Positions 21,174-31,513 of a stretch of DNA of 64,000 bases are shown here, piece by piece. The stretch comes from Oscheius onirici (lineage: Eukaryota > Nematoda > Chromadorea > Rhabditida > Rhabditidae). Made by a program: the position numbers and the translations under genes. Within the stretch, counting starts at the first letter, position 1. Every line of letters starts with the position of its first letter. The notes beneath the pieces were generated by a model. That model made no database searches. It saw nothing but the letters and a program-made list of their open reading frames with translations, and was not told the DNA's origin. The stretch covers positions 3,782,064 through 3,846,063 of the forward strand of contig OW051468.1 of the NCBI GenBank assembly GCA_932521025.1, read 5' to 3'.

Positions 21174-23274
21174 ATGCAAGGTTTCCAAAGAGTGACTCCC
21201 AAAGGAAAACAAAGGAAGTAGGTAAGACCAACTCGAACGAACATTTGTTATTTTTATAAACAGTTTAGCTCATATTCATTCTTGGGCTGCTTGTCAGGGC
21301 CAATCATTTGACGATCCCCAAAGTCGTGAAACAGCTCAAGGTTCGAAAAATTTTACCTTCACGTTTTTTTTTTGAAATCCCGTCTATTCACTGTCGACGC
21401 CGTTTGACAGTAAATTACCGCGCAAAATTACGCAATTCAAATTTCCTTTTGCTTGTTAAACTTCTTGACGTCCTTCCCATTGTTCTTGCTCTCTTTTTAA
21501 TTTCTTCTTTTCAGAAATGGTACTATCAGATGACGAAGACAGTGAAAATTTATCATTCACCGGAAACTCGATGCGATTCATAGGTGCCGGGAAAGGACAG
21601 CATCTTGTAAGAATCCTTCAAAAACGCGAAGTGAGTCTGCTCTTTTTCTGTAAACTCTGGGATATTTTAGTTAGGCCGTAGTCGGAACGACCTTCAAAAT
21701 ATAAAAGCGCAAATAGACTTCGATACGATGCGGCTGACTGTTCCGAATAAGTTACAGGAACTGAAACTCGACAAAAGGTACATCCTTCTTGTATCAATAT
21801 ACTTCTTTTCAGTATATTCTTCGGAAGATTTGAAGGTTTCATGGGCATAACACCGGACAGCCACTACCTAGTAGCAATACGGAGAAGTGCGTCACGTCAA
21901 ACGGAAATAATGTTCTTCACTTTCACTCCTCAAGAGGCCGTATTGGTTCGTTTTCTTCAATTGTCAGACTCCTTCTTAGAAACGAACTATAGCAGCAAGA
22001 ACTCCAAACGGACGTCTGTATCATGTGAAGGCGATCGTGCCTCCAAATGGAGGAACATATCTCGGCGCTTATTCACATGACGAGTAAACTGTTTTCTTTC
22101 CTCTAAGCTTTCAAAAGTTTAGAGCAGAGTTCAAGGGTCTGACGGCACAAGAGAATAATCTACAGGCCTATTTGCAACTATCTCCGATAAATTTCGACTT
22201 CCAAATCAACGTAGAAAGCCTAATCGTTGTTATCCCCAGATTTGTCACATCTCCGACGCCCAAACGGTCACTCAAGTGAGTTTTCACCTTTTATTGTCTA
22301 TGTTCAGACATTATGTCGTAGCTCACAAAAACGGGATAATTCTTATAACGGGTGTTGCCATCTTGAATTTCATGTTTTCGACTGATGACCAATTGAAGGC
22401 CGAAGGTAATATTTCTAGATCTGTAGGTTGATCTTTTTTCATTTAAATCAGATCGTTAGATGTGGAGGATATCGCGGAAAAAATGCTACTCATGGGAAAG
22501 ATCCCAGCATTATAGTCTGTCGCAGTTGGAGCTTGGAGAAGGCGTCGGAATATCCGGCTGTTCGGACTTTTGCAGACAAAATATCCCGTACGAATACTCC
22601 ATTCACAAGAACGAAGACAAAATTTCAAACGGTTAGTTTCTATTCTTTTCAATTCATTAGGCACAACTTTTAGATAGAGAAACGCTACCAATTTTCTTCT
22701 TCCGCGATCAGTTCAACATTGATTCCTGGCTGAGCAGGATAGTCGAGAAATATATTCGGAAAACGGCCCAGTTTCAAGGCAGCGCGATCAGGAGTCTTCA
22801 GGATTACGAGGTGGGATCTTCCTATTTTAAAATAATCGAAAGTTTAGGTGGATGTGAGTGACTTACTAGACAACAGGGCCTATCTCCACGCCTTTGCCCT
22901 TTTCGAATTAGAAGTATTTATTTGCGCCACGAGAACTGCCAACGAGTTTCATTTGTTCCGTCTAACTTTCCAATGGTAAAGTACCTTCTTTTTTACACAT
23001 TTCAAACTTCAGGAATTTGACAAAAGGAACAGCTTATCCGATCAACGACCCCCAACATATAGGGAAAGTTGATAATCGCTTCGTTTTCGCAAACCGTTGG
23101 TGGCCGCTCAAAACTCCGGGAGCTGTTGCTACAATGGACTTTCATCGACATGTAAATAATACTCACATTTTACAAGGTTTCATCACTTTTTACTTAATTT
23201 CATTGGTCTTTTCAGGTACTAAATCGTATAATCTAGTTGCATGCGACGAAAAACTACACATTCCCGTTGTATAG
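21174..23274 (+). CDS. Unknown conserved-looking protein, possible beta-propeller
   Basis: About eleven short exons can be chained in phase from MQGFQRVTPKGKQR to the end EKLHIPVV. Recognisable stretches include FMGITPDSHYLVAIRR, TEIMFFTFTPQEA, KHYVVAHKNGIILITG, PIFFFRDQFNIDSWL and NRFVFANRWWPLKTPG. The rhythm of beta strands followed by SHYLVA/GIILITG resembles a divergent WD-type propeller such as the DET1/DCAF substrate receptors, but I found no diagnostic motif, so the family stays open. One intron (22411-22447) was placed using donor TCT|GTAGGT because the obvious donor gives a stop. AATTTAG precedes the ATG by six bases. Divergent from SRBD1. Confidence 0.55.
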
Positions 23275-23408
23275 ATCTCTCTAGTCTGTTTGTGATCTCA
23301 TAAAAAAATTTCTTTTTGGAGCATACTAAACAGTTGAGGAAAATAGACGAGAGACGAACATGATAGGGATGAGAACAAGTTGAATTGGACAATTTATTTC
23401 TGAGATCC

Positions 23409-23863
23409 TCATGGACACTTGAACCCGCGTACGATATTGTTGTTGCGCTGTTTAGCAGCACTCATCATCTGACGACCCTCGAAGTCTTGAAATCCGCTAA
23501 AAACGGAGTATTTCGAGGACTGATAGACTTACCTCTTGAAATCCCGTGATCTGTTTTCCTTCCAGTAGACGGTCGCCTCCACCCAGTGGTCAATCAGAGG
23601 TTTGTTGATGGGAGAGTATCTGGAAGAAGAATGTTCATGCAGTGATCCTTTTTCCGCTACAAAATGTTCAAAAAGAGGGGAAACTTACAACGGAAGCCAG
23701 TCCTTTGCCACTCCCAGAACGGACAAAAATGAGCCAGTCTTTGTAAACTCGCCGAACAGATTTTTTCCGTCCTAAACTTGTATTTGTTTTCCTCACAACA
23801 ACGTTTACCTCTTGCCAAAATCCACTTGAAATATCTTCAATTTTTATTGGGATAGCTTCGTTT
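23409..23863 (-). CDS. Unknown gene, C-terminal part (four exons)
   Basis: Exons 23809-23863, 23689-23771, 23533-23619 and 23409-23496 join in phase to encode about 103 C-terminal residues: DGKNLFGEFTKTGSFLSVLG, PLIDHWVEATVYWKENRSRD and FQDFEGRQMMSAAKQRNNN, ending GFKCP. The first exon begins in phase 2, so more coding sequence lies upstream. The best candidate exon (ending LLTSFATRNLL) would overlap the start of the lysine-rich gene on the other strand, and I could not confirm it. Family not recognised; the WVEATVYW segment faintly recalls a GST C-terminal helix, which I do not claim. Confidence 0.5.
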
Positions 23864-23932
23864 CTGAAAAAAAAAACATATATTTTTGTAATTTGTTGAA
23901 GAGCTACTGTAAAAGATTTCTTGTGGCGAAGG

Positions 23933-24439
23933 ATGTCAGAAGGGGTATGTTGTCTGTTCTCTGTTGGATTTAGTTCTCTTCTTCAGAACAACCCCCGTTC
24001 ATGCTACCTCTCTGTGGATATGAGCAACAACCCGATGCCCAGTCCGGTCTTGGGGCCGCCTAGCCGTTCCCACTCGGACTACTTTCTCTCGGACATGAAT
24101 CAGAATCGCTCAGTCTACATGACGGTCGAGATGACGCCGAAGCCGGAGCCGATGAAGGTGGAAAAGAAGGGCAACAGCGAGGTGGAAAAACCGCCGAAGA
24201 GACCGCGAAAAAAGGATTCGAAAGGACTGATCGATAGCGAATTCGACGAGCCTGAAGTGGCCAGGAATAAGCCGGAGGAGAGGAAAAAGAAGACGTCGAA
24301 AGAGGCCAAACTGGACGAGAAGAAGCCGAAGGAGCAGAGGAAGAGACCGAGCAAAAAGAAAAAATCTGAAGTGGACAAGGTCGATGCGCAGACGGTGGCA
24401 GAGAAAAAGAAGGAGAGCAAGCCGAAGGACAAAAAGTAG
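23933..24439 (+). CDS. Lysine-rich low-complexity nuclear-type protein, 154 residues
   Basis: Exon 1 (23933-23944) encodes only MSEG, then a 42-bp intron, then exon 2 (23987-24439). The N-terminal third is Pro/Ser-rich (NNPMPSPVLGPPSRSHSDYF); the rest is dominated by Lys, Glu and Pro (KPPKRPRKKDSKG, RKRPSKKKKSEVDK). It is probably disordered and nuclear, with several basic runs that could act as localisation signals or bind nucleic acid. No domain recognised. Convergent with the next gene: the stops are 40 bp apart. Confidence 0.6.
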   Translation: MSEGVCCLFSVGFSSLLQNNPRSCYLSVDMSNNPMPSPVLGPPSRSHSDYFLSDMNQNRSVYMTVEMTPKPEPMKVEKKGNSEVEKPPKRPRKKDSKGLIDSEFDEPEVARNKPEERKKKTSKEAKLDEKKPKEQRKRPSKKKKSEVDKVDAQTVAEKKKESKPKDKK

Positions 24440-24479
24440 ATGGAAAACAGTCATGAAACTGATAAATATCACAGAAAAC

Positions 24480-26575
24480 TCACTCTTGACGCGATTTTTT
24501 CGAAGATGGTGAAAAGAGGACTAGCAGAGAAGCTGGTCTCTTCCTACTAGAGACTAAGTTTGTTGGAATCTGGATTGTTTTCATTGGAGGGTATTGTATT
24601 CACTAACCTCAGCATCTTCTTGTTGAACCGACGAGGCTGCAGGAGTAAATACCTGGTCATAGACAGTTCCAGAATCGTCGTTCTCAAGTGGTCCTGAACT
24701 GACTATTCTTTTGAAAGTAGTCTGAAACAAACCAGAGACTACTGATCCGGCTGGTTGAGACGTCTTCGGACGACTTTTTTGGCTGCTTTTTCTCATTTTC
24801 CTGTAAGAGACCATCTTTGCCCTGGCTCCACGTTTACACTTCTTTTTCTTCGGCATTTCAGTAGGTGTCTGAACATTTGACTGGATGCAATGCAAGTTGT
24901 AAATACCTCTTCAGGAGCTGAGAAAGAGTCTGCTGGGAGAGGGCTGGGTGGGTCGAGAGGACCTGATTGTCGATCGCAGTCGACTTCCAGAGCATTTTGA
25001 GCTAGTTCTTGTTCATCTAAATGATAATCTTGTTCGGGAGAACTAACACATACCCAAGGAAGACTGTTCCGAAAGACTTCTGGCTGTCTCGAAAGACGGA
25101 GATTCTGTAACTTCCAATGGACTTGTTTTATAACTTCTTGTCATTCTTTTAGGTGTATCCAGAGGATTTGAAATGGGCTGGGCCGCTACTCGAAGACTCC
25201 TTCTAGTTCCCGCTAGACTTTTAGATGTTGGATCATTTATCTGTGTCAATTTCGCAGAGCGCCTGGCTTTGCTGTCCTGTTATACAAGAAGGTTATTCAA
25301 AAAGATTGTTTCTTACGTTTGCTGTGGAAGGAGAGTTGGATGTACTCTTTCTAGCTGGTGTATTTATAGTTGGCATCTTTCGGACCTGTGGAGGAGTCTT
25401 CGACTAAAAAAGTTGTAAGACGAACAGACTGTAACACACCTCGGTACCGGTCTCTTTGAATTCGTCATATAGAGTGGAGTTCTCGGAAAGGACACTAGCA
25501 TTATCAATTTCTTGGATCTAAACTTTGGTGATAAACTCGCTCAAAATACCAAATACCTGTCCATCGTCTTGAGAAAGAGGAAAACCATCTGAACGAACAG
25601 ATTCAGCTTCATCCTCATTTCCAGTGTTTTCAATAGAAACTGGACCTTCGATAGCCAGTTGAGTCAAACTTCGTCTCTGAATATCTCTGAATTCTCTCTG
25701 AAAGTCACCTAAATCTTATGCTAGGGACATTATTTCGAAAGGCTTACTCTTTACTGCATGCTCCATTCCCTGAATCCGCAACTGTGGCATCTGAGAGACA
25801 CCAGAAACAGTGACAGTCTTCTTGTAGCGAATCTTTATGATGGAAACGTTGTTCTCGACTCCTGTAAAAGTCGCTTTTAGTGAAAACTGTTTTTCTACCT
25901 CTAAACACAATATCTCCGTCCGGATGCATGTTTGACACATTGTCCTCCAACTCGTTCAGAGAGACTCCTTCTGCGGTTACTGTTCGGATCTGAAAGAGGA
26001 ATGTTCTAGTTTGTTTGCAAAGGACCGACCGTCTCAGTTTCGCTCAATTTGAACATCTTGTTCTCGACCGACTCTGTGTTTCGAGCTACATCTATGCTGA
26101 CATTTGGAGCGTATGGGGTCAGTGCAAGACACTCATTGAACTCCTTGTCTTTCTTCTCACATTTCTTCCTCAGACTCTCGTTGAAATCCAGAGCTTCGTC
26201 GTCGTTCAGACGAGCTGACAGTGGGGTCAATCTGCAAAGAAATGTTTCTTCTTGTCTACCAGTTTCTCTCTCGTGTCAATAACAAATCATCTGTGGCTAT
26301 AACAGAACTTACGAAAAGTTTTCCGAGATGGCATAGAAGTGTTGTTTATTCTTCGCCACCTCGCGACGATCCATACTATTAGGGACAAACAAGGTTGTCT
26401 TCAGCGGATCTGGATGATCTAAAGACATCTAAACAAAGAAATTGAGATGAAACAGGGAAATCACCTGGATGCCGCACTCTTTCATCTTTTCATATTTTGA
26501 ACAGATGTTTTCGAGGTTGAAGCGGAGCCGAAGACGATTAGCTCGTAGCATGTCTACTGATGGTTCGGGAGACAT
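24480..26575 (-). CDS. Large member of a paralogous pair, unknown nuclear-type protein
   Basis: Around a dozen short exons chain in phase from MSPEPSVDMLRANRLRLRF to KKSRQE. The first about 120 residues match the small gene at 30376-31022: RLRLRFNLENICSKYEK, TTLFVPNS, ENFS and KKDKEFNECL against HLRLQFNLTSIYKKYKK, TTRYKPSN, KNFS and KKRDKQFNDYL. The rest is unique: Ser/Thr/Pro-rich with basic clusters (MPKKKKCKRGARAK, SSRKRPASL) and repeated TPP/TPKR sites that suit proline-directed kinases. This layout is typical of disordered chromatin or cell-cycle proteins, but I cannot name the family. The ATG is two bases after TTTTCAG, as expected for a trans-spliced or downstream operon gene. It starts 286 bp after the end of the DMGDH-like gene. 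Confidence 0.6.
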
Positions 26576-26861
26576 TTCTGAAAACAGAATTCAACGCTTC
26601 AATTTTGAGTTTGTATAGATTTTGATCGAATCCAGTCTTTTTTGAAAGCGGGTAGTCTTTCAAAGAGTATCTGTTACAGTTGTCACTGCGTCTGTTTAGC
26701 CAAAGAGTAGTAGCCAAAGAGTTCTTTAATCAATTATCACTAAGAAACTGCACATAAGAGTATATTAGAAACGGAGGAATGCGGACTACTACCGGTAGGA
26801 GAGCACTAGCTAGAAAGAGGGCAGTTACTTGAGAAATATACAAATACTGGTAGTATAAGCT

Positions 26862-29800
26862 TTAGTGGGTTGGCGAATGGGGCAGTTCTTCCAGAATGTT
26901 GGCAGTCAGTCTGTTCTCAAGACCGATGTCGACAGAGAGCTGAAAAACACTTATTGTTTTACAAAGCACAAGAGACTCACTTCTTCGTCGTTACGAATCT
27001 CGTTGGAAACCCAGGCGAAGGCGATGGGACGACGGAGACGGACACTGTAGGATCCGGAAGTGATCTGACCGATCATCTCTTCCTGTCCTGGCCGACGGAT
27101 GACCTCATTTCCAAAGGGAAGAGTTCTCCATTCGAGAGGAATCTTCTGGTTCTTCTCCGGGTCAAAAGTCAGCAGAGTGAGACGACGATCAAACTGTTTG
27201 TTCTTCAGCTGTTCCGACGCCTGTCTGCCAATGAAATCACCCTTGTTGAAGTCGATCAGATTGCCGAGACCGCACTCAAAGGGATTGGTGTCAAGAGTCA
27301 GTTCTCTTCCCCACAGTTTGTAGCCGTGTTCCAGACGCATCATGTTCATCGTGGCTTGGCCGAAGTTGACCACGCCGTGGGACTGACCAGCGTTCATAAT
27401 GGCCTGAAATAGATGTTCAAACTGTTCAAACAAAGACATACCTCGTAGAGTTTGAGAGAGTCAGCCCTGTTGTGAAACAGCTCATAACTTAACTGACCAG
27501 TCGAGGTCGAACTTCTGGCACAGACGACAGCAACAGCTCCGAGTCTCATGAGTCGAGTGGAGCGCTGGGGAAGTCCGGCATCACTGACGTCGGACTTGGT
27601 CAGTTCCGACAGGAGGGCACGACTGTTCGGACCGACCAAAGCCAAAGAGGCCAAGTACTCACTGACGCCGTTCACCTGGACAAGATTTTACCGTTTAGGA
27701 GAATTTAATTTAAGAAGAAGGAGATAAATTTAAGAGAAATCGAAGTTGCCATTTTTTTGCACTGCAACAAATTCTCACAAACATTGTCCCCCAGCTCCGG
27801 CTCAAATCAACCTCGATTCATGGACGCCCGAAGACATTCGGAACTATGGAGTTGTCTCATTAATTGAAATTATGGCGCTAACGATACTGGAGTCAGATTG
27901 AGTAATTGTCATTCGATCGACTGTTTTTTAATAACTGTTATTAATTGGATTGTAACCCTAAAATGGGAATTTTATTGTTTTGCCTGTATTTACTTATACA
28001 GTAATGTGTTATTCTAGTTCTTATTTTCAGAATTCTCACTTTATTTTCAGAATTGGTACTAACGTATTATCCTCAGTACTATAGCGCGAGTTTATAAGTT
28101 AACTTGAGCTCACCTGCACATTCAGATTTTTTTCAGCAGCGCAGCGACGAAGCCTAAAGAAATGTCTTTGTATTGAATGATACCAACAATTTACCAGTAA
28201 AGGTCGCGACTCTCTCGCTCGGGTTCAGTCAGACAGAGATAAGAAGAACGAGCACGGTCGTGATGGAAGACCATCAAAGGAGCAAGTAGACGTCCTTCTC
28301 TGGTCAACATCATTCCCGATCCAATCTTTCCGAGCTCGGGAACGGGACTGGCAATAGCATAGTCCATCAGAGCATCGGCATCCGGGCCCTTGACTTCGAT
28401 CTTTCCCTTCCACGAAAGATCAATGACTCCACAACGGTTCACGACTCTCTCGTACTCGCGAGAGATGGTCGATAGAAGACCCTCCTCGTCGACATCGAAC
28501 ACTTGGGCAACCTATACCCTTGGATTACTGTAAGAGACAGCCCTACCTCCCATCCGTTTCGGAAAGAGAACTGAGCCTTCTGGTTGCGTAGACGACCGTA
28601 GACTCCACTGACTCTGTCGGTCGGTCTGGCTCCGAGACGATCGGTATAGGACCAGTTGTAAAACATCGAGTAAGTCTCTTTTGACTTTTCGGTGATGAAT
28701 TTTCTGTCTGCCCAACGGTCGTATCTGCTGGCATCAGTGTCAAAGAGTTCTCTTGGAGGTTCTCCATCGACCATCCAGTCAGCCAGATACTTTCCAATGC
28801 CTCCGCCACTGCTGACTCCGTCCAGGAATCCAGTGTTCAGCCAGTAGTTCTTGTCGAAGGGTCCGACCAGAGGATATCCATCAGGCGTCATGTTGAAGAC
28901 GGCGGCATGGGGTTCGACTTTTCCATCTCGCAGAGCTGGCACGAGGTTCAGAGCCCGCTCATAGGCCTGTTCCAGACGTTCGAAAGCTGGCTGAACAACA
29001 ATGGATCCTTCTGGAAATGATGGTTAGTTTATAGTTCTTCTCTCCATTACCATTAGGAACTCCATCTTTGTACCAGTCCTCGCGGAAGACGACCTTCTGT
29101 GTTGGCTCAAAGCCGCCGAAGATGTAGTTGTCGCCACTCTTTCTAATGTAGAAAGTACTGTCGTGGTCAATGATAGCAGGACGAGTATCTGCCGGCTTGT
29201 TCGGCTTGATTATGGCATACTGATGCTCAACAAGAACCACAGGCAGTTCGTGTCCCGAGAGACGAGCAATATCATTTGCCCAGATGCCGCCAGCATTGAG
29301 AAGATTCCTTGTCTCGACCAGAGTTCCGTCTTCCAGACCGACCAGCCACATTCCCTTCTCTTTGTCGTAGCGAATAAACTTGGGAATGGCGTTGTCGATG
29401 ACTTCAGCTCCGCCAGCAGTGGCTCCCTTGACCAGGGCTCGTGTCAGTCCCTTCGCGTCGATTGTTCCGTCATTTGTAGTGTGGAGAGCTCCCAGAATCT
29501 ATATTTTATTGTGTATTCTTTCAATTCTTTCAAGACTTACCTGAGAGGTGTCGATTCCCGGAGCGAGATCTCTCACTTGGTCCGGGGTCAAAAGAGTCGT
29601 CTTACAGACATCGCCCTTCCGATAATAATCCTTGGCCGTGTAACGACGAAACTCTTTGAGGCGGGTCTCGTTCGTCGCGAGACGCATCGACCCAGTCGGA
29701 TCAAAGTTGATCTTCTACAATTGTTTTCGTTTATACCTTTTTTTTACTCTAACCTCTCCAGTCTCTTGTTCCAGCTTGCTGTAGAGCTCGATGGAATAAG

Positions 29801-30170
29801 CCAGAATTGGCTTGTAGCGATGAGCAGGATGACTGGCAGTAATCAGACCGGGAGAGTGAAAGGACGTGCTCGACGGATCAGCAACTTCTGAAAAACGAAC
29901 CTTTGGTCTTTACATTTGTTTTTTTATCTATTTAAATTTACATTCCATTTGCAGCGAAAGGATCAAAGTTTTGAAATAAAACTTTAACTCACTCGATCTC
30001 TCCAGAAGGAGGACATCCTTGACATTGCGCTTCGTCAGATGGTAGGCCACAGAACTTCCGGCGACTCCACTGCCGAGAATACAAGCAAAAGCCTGTCTGG
30101 TCGAGGCGTTTCTGACCTGATTGGCCAGAATTCCATTCGAAATCGAGCGGATTCTAGACAATCCGCTCAT
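26862..30170 (-). CDS. dmgdh: Dimethylglycine/sarcosine dehydrogenase family, mitochondrial
   Basis: FAD- and folate-linked oxidative demethylase of choline/one-carbon catabolism. The N-terminus is basic and Ser-rich (MSGLSRIRSISNGILANQ), as for a mitochondrial presequence, then the FAD Rossmann motif CILGSGVAGSSVAYHLTKR. The flavin-attachment-type region SSTSFHSPGL keeps a His where DMGDH has its FAD-linked His. Middle motifs: GIGKYLADWMVDGEPP and RPTDRVSGVYGRL. The C-terminal aminomethyltransferase (GcvT-like) folate domain shows GQLSYELFHNRADSLKLYE, AIMNAG, NMMRLEHGYKLWGREL and GSYSVRLRRPIAFAW. The last exon ends HSPTH at 26862. It fits DMGDH slightly better than SARDH or PDPR, but I cannot separate them by eye. 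The intron at about 27678-28114 (437 bp) is long for this gene and appears empty. Confidence 0.85.
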
Positions 30171-30375
30171 TTGTAACTCGTCGTGTCAGCAGTTCTGAAA
30201 GACGTCAATGATTGGTTGACTGGGAAAAGCTTCTAGAACTAATTTTGAGTAGCGATCGATTTTCGTAGTCAATGTATCGATTTGTGGTGGTTAGATGTGT
30301 ATTGTCGATTTCAAAGAGATAATGTGAGCAAAGTGACAAAAAGGAATTATACAGCAGAAAAGAGGAAAATGGCTT

Positions 30376-31022
30376 CTACATAGTTCTAGATCGTTTTTTC
30401 TGCGGCGGTCCGTCGGCATCTTGAGGATCCGATTGCTGACGTGCATCGATTTCATCGAAAATCTTGGCTAAAATGATTAGATAATAATTTTTTTTGAACA
30501 ATCTAACCGAACGATTCCTCGATTCCATGAGCTACAGGACGGAGACTCTCGTTAGTACAAGACTGTAATTCTTCTTCTGGAACGGCTTCGATGATTTCGT
30601 CTTCGCCGTATTTGCACAGATAGTCATTGAATTGCTGGAACAACAAGGTAGTAGCAAAAACAGAACTGAACTAACTTTATCGCGTTTTTTCGACTGATTC
30701 AACAGCGACTTCTCTTCCAGTCCAACCTGGTCGTTGCAGGCAGCCGACAGGACAGTCTTCGAAAAGTTCTTGTCCATGGCCATGAATCGATTTTGAAGTC
30801 TCTTGTTGGATGGCTTGTAACGAGTAGTGATGAAGGGCTGCTTCGAATCCAAGTCGACCTATTTTGAGAGGAAAGAAGTCTTTTCAGGCGAAACAAACTA
30901 ACCAAAATACCGCTGCCTCCATTTTCTTCCAGCTTTTTGTATTTCTTGTAGATACTGGTGAGATTGAACTGCAGACGAAGATGACTTCGTCGCATGAATT
31001 TCTTGTAATCTTCCTCGTCCAT
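30376..31022 (-). CDS. Small member of a paralogous pair, unknown nuclear-type protein
   Basis: About 170 residues in several exons, starting MDEEDYKKFMRRSHLRLQFN directly after a CTTTCAG acceptor and ending QKKRSRTM (30376). It is related to the N-terminal region of the gene at 24480-26575 but lacks that gene's long tail, so this region is probably a free-standing domain of about 110 residues rich in Lys, Arg and aromatic positions. The C-terminus (GPPQKKRSRTM) looks like a nuclear localisation signal. Function unknown. It lies between Nup93 and the DMGDH-like gene on the same strand. Confidence 0.6.
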
Positions 31023-31513
31023 CTGAAAGCACAAAAAAGAGTGTATAAAGAATAATGGAAAAACCGCGCATTTCAAGAAATACAACTGGATCCATTCATT
31101 TTCGTTGCATTTTGTTGTGCGGACATTGTTTTTCCGTCAAGATTAATGTTAAGCGGATGTGTTCGGGGATAAATGATAACACACGTCTTTTTAAAACCAA
31201 AAATTGGCTGATAACTTCTCACAGCTGCAAAATAGTAAACTATTGAAAAATAAATTCAAGATCAGGGAAAGTTCGGGAACAAACAAATGCTTTCCCAGGA
31301 AAACAAGCCAGGTTGTTGACGGGGCAAAAGGCGGACATTTGGTGTGCGATCTCTCACCGTTTTGGCAAGTATGTTAGTCGCTCATTTTCACGCAGTTACA
31401 TAGAAAAGTTTAATGCAAACACAGGTAATATAGTTAGGTCAACAAAACCAAGGTTAGAAGATCAATCGAACACAGAACCAGTTTACTTTTACGCAGTAAA
31501 TAATATAATGTAT

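Noticed and set aside
22443..22691. Frames reading RGKNATHGKDPSIIV (plus) and YLKVVPNELKRIET (minus)
   Set aside because: Both are longer than the chosen frame there, but only the frame giving LSQLELGEGVGISGCSDFC joins in phase to exons on both sides.
24110..24472. Leu/Arg-rich minus-strand frames (120 and 105 codons)
   Set aside because: Reverse-strand reading of the lysine-rich gene's AAG/GAG codons, which always gives Leu/Phe/Ser-rich shadows.
29163..29891. 242-codon plus-strand frame
   Set aside because: Antisense shadow of conserved DMGDH-like exons and crosses their introns; no homology.
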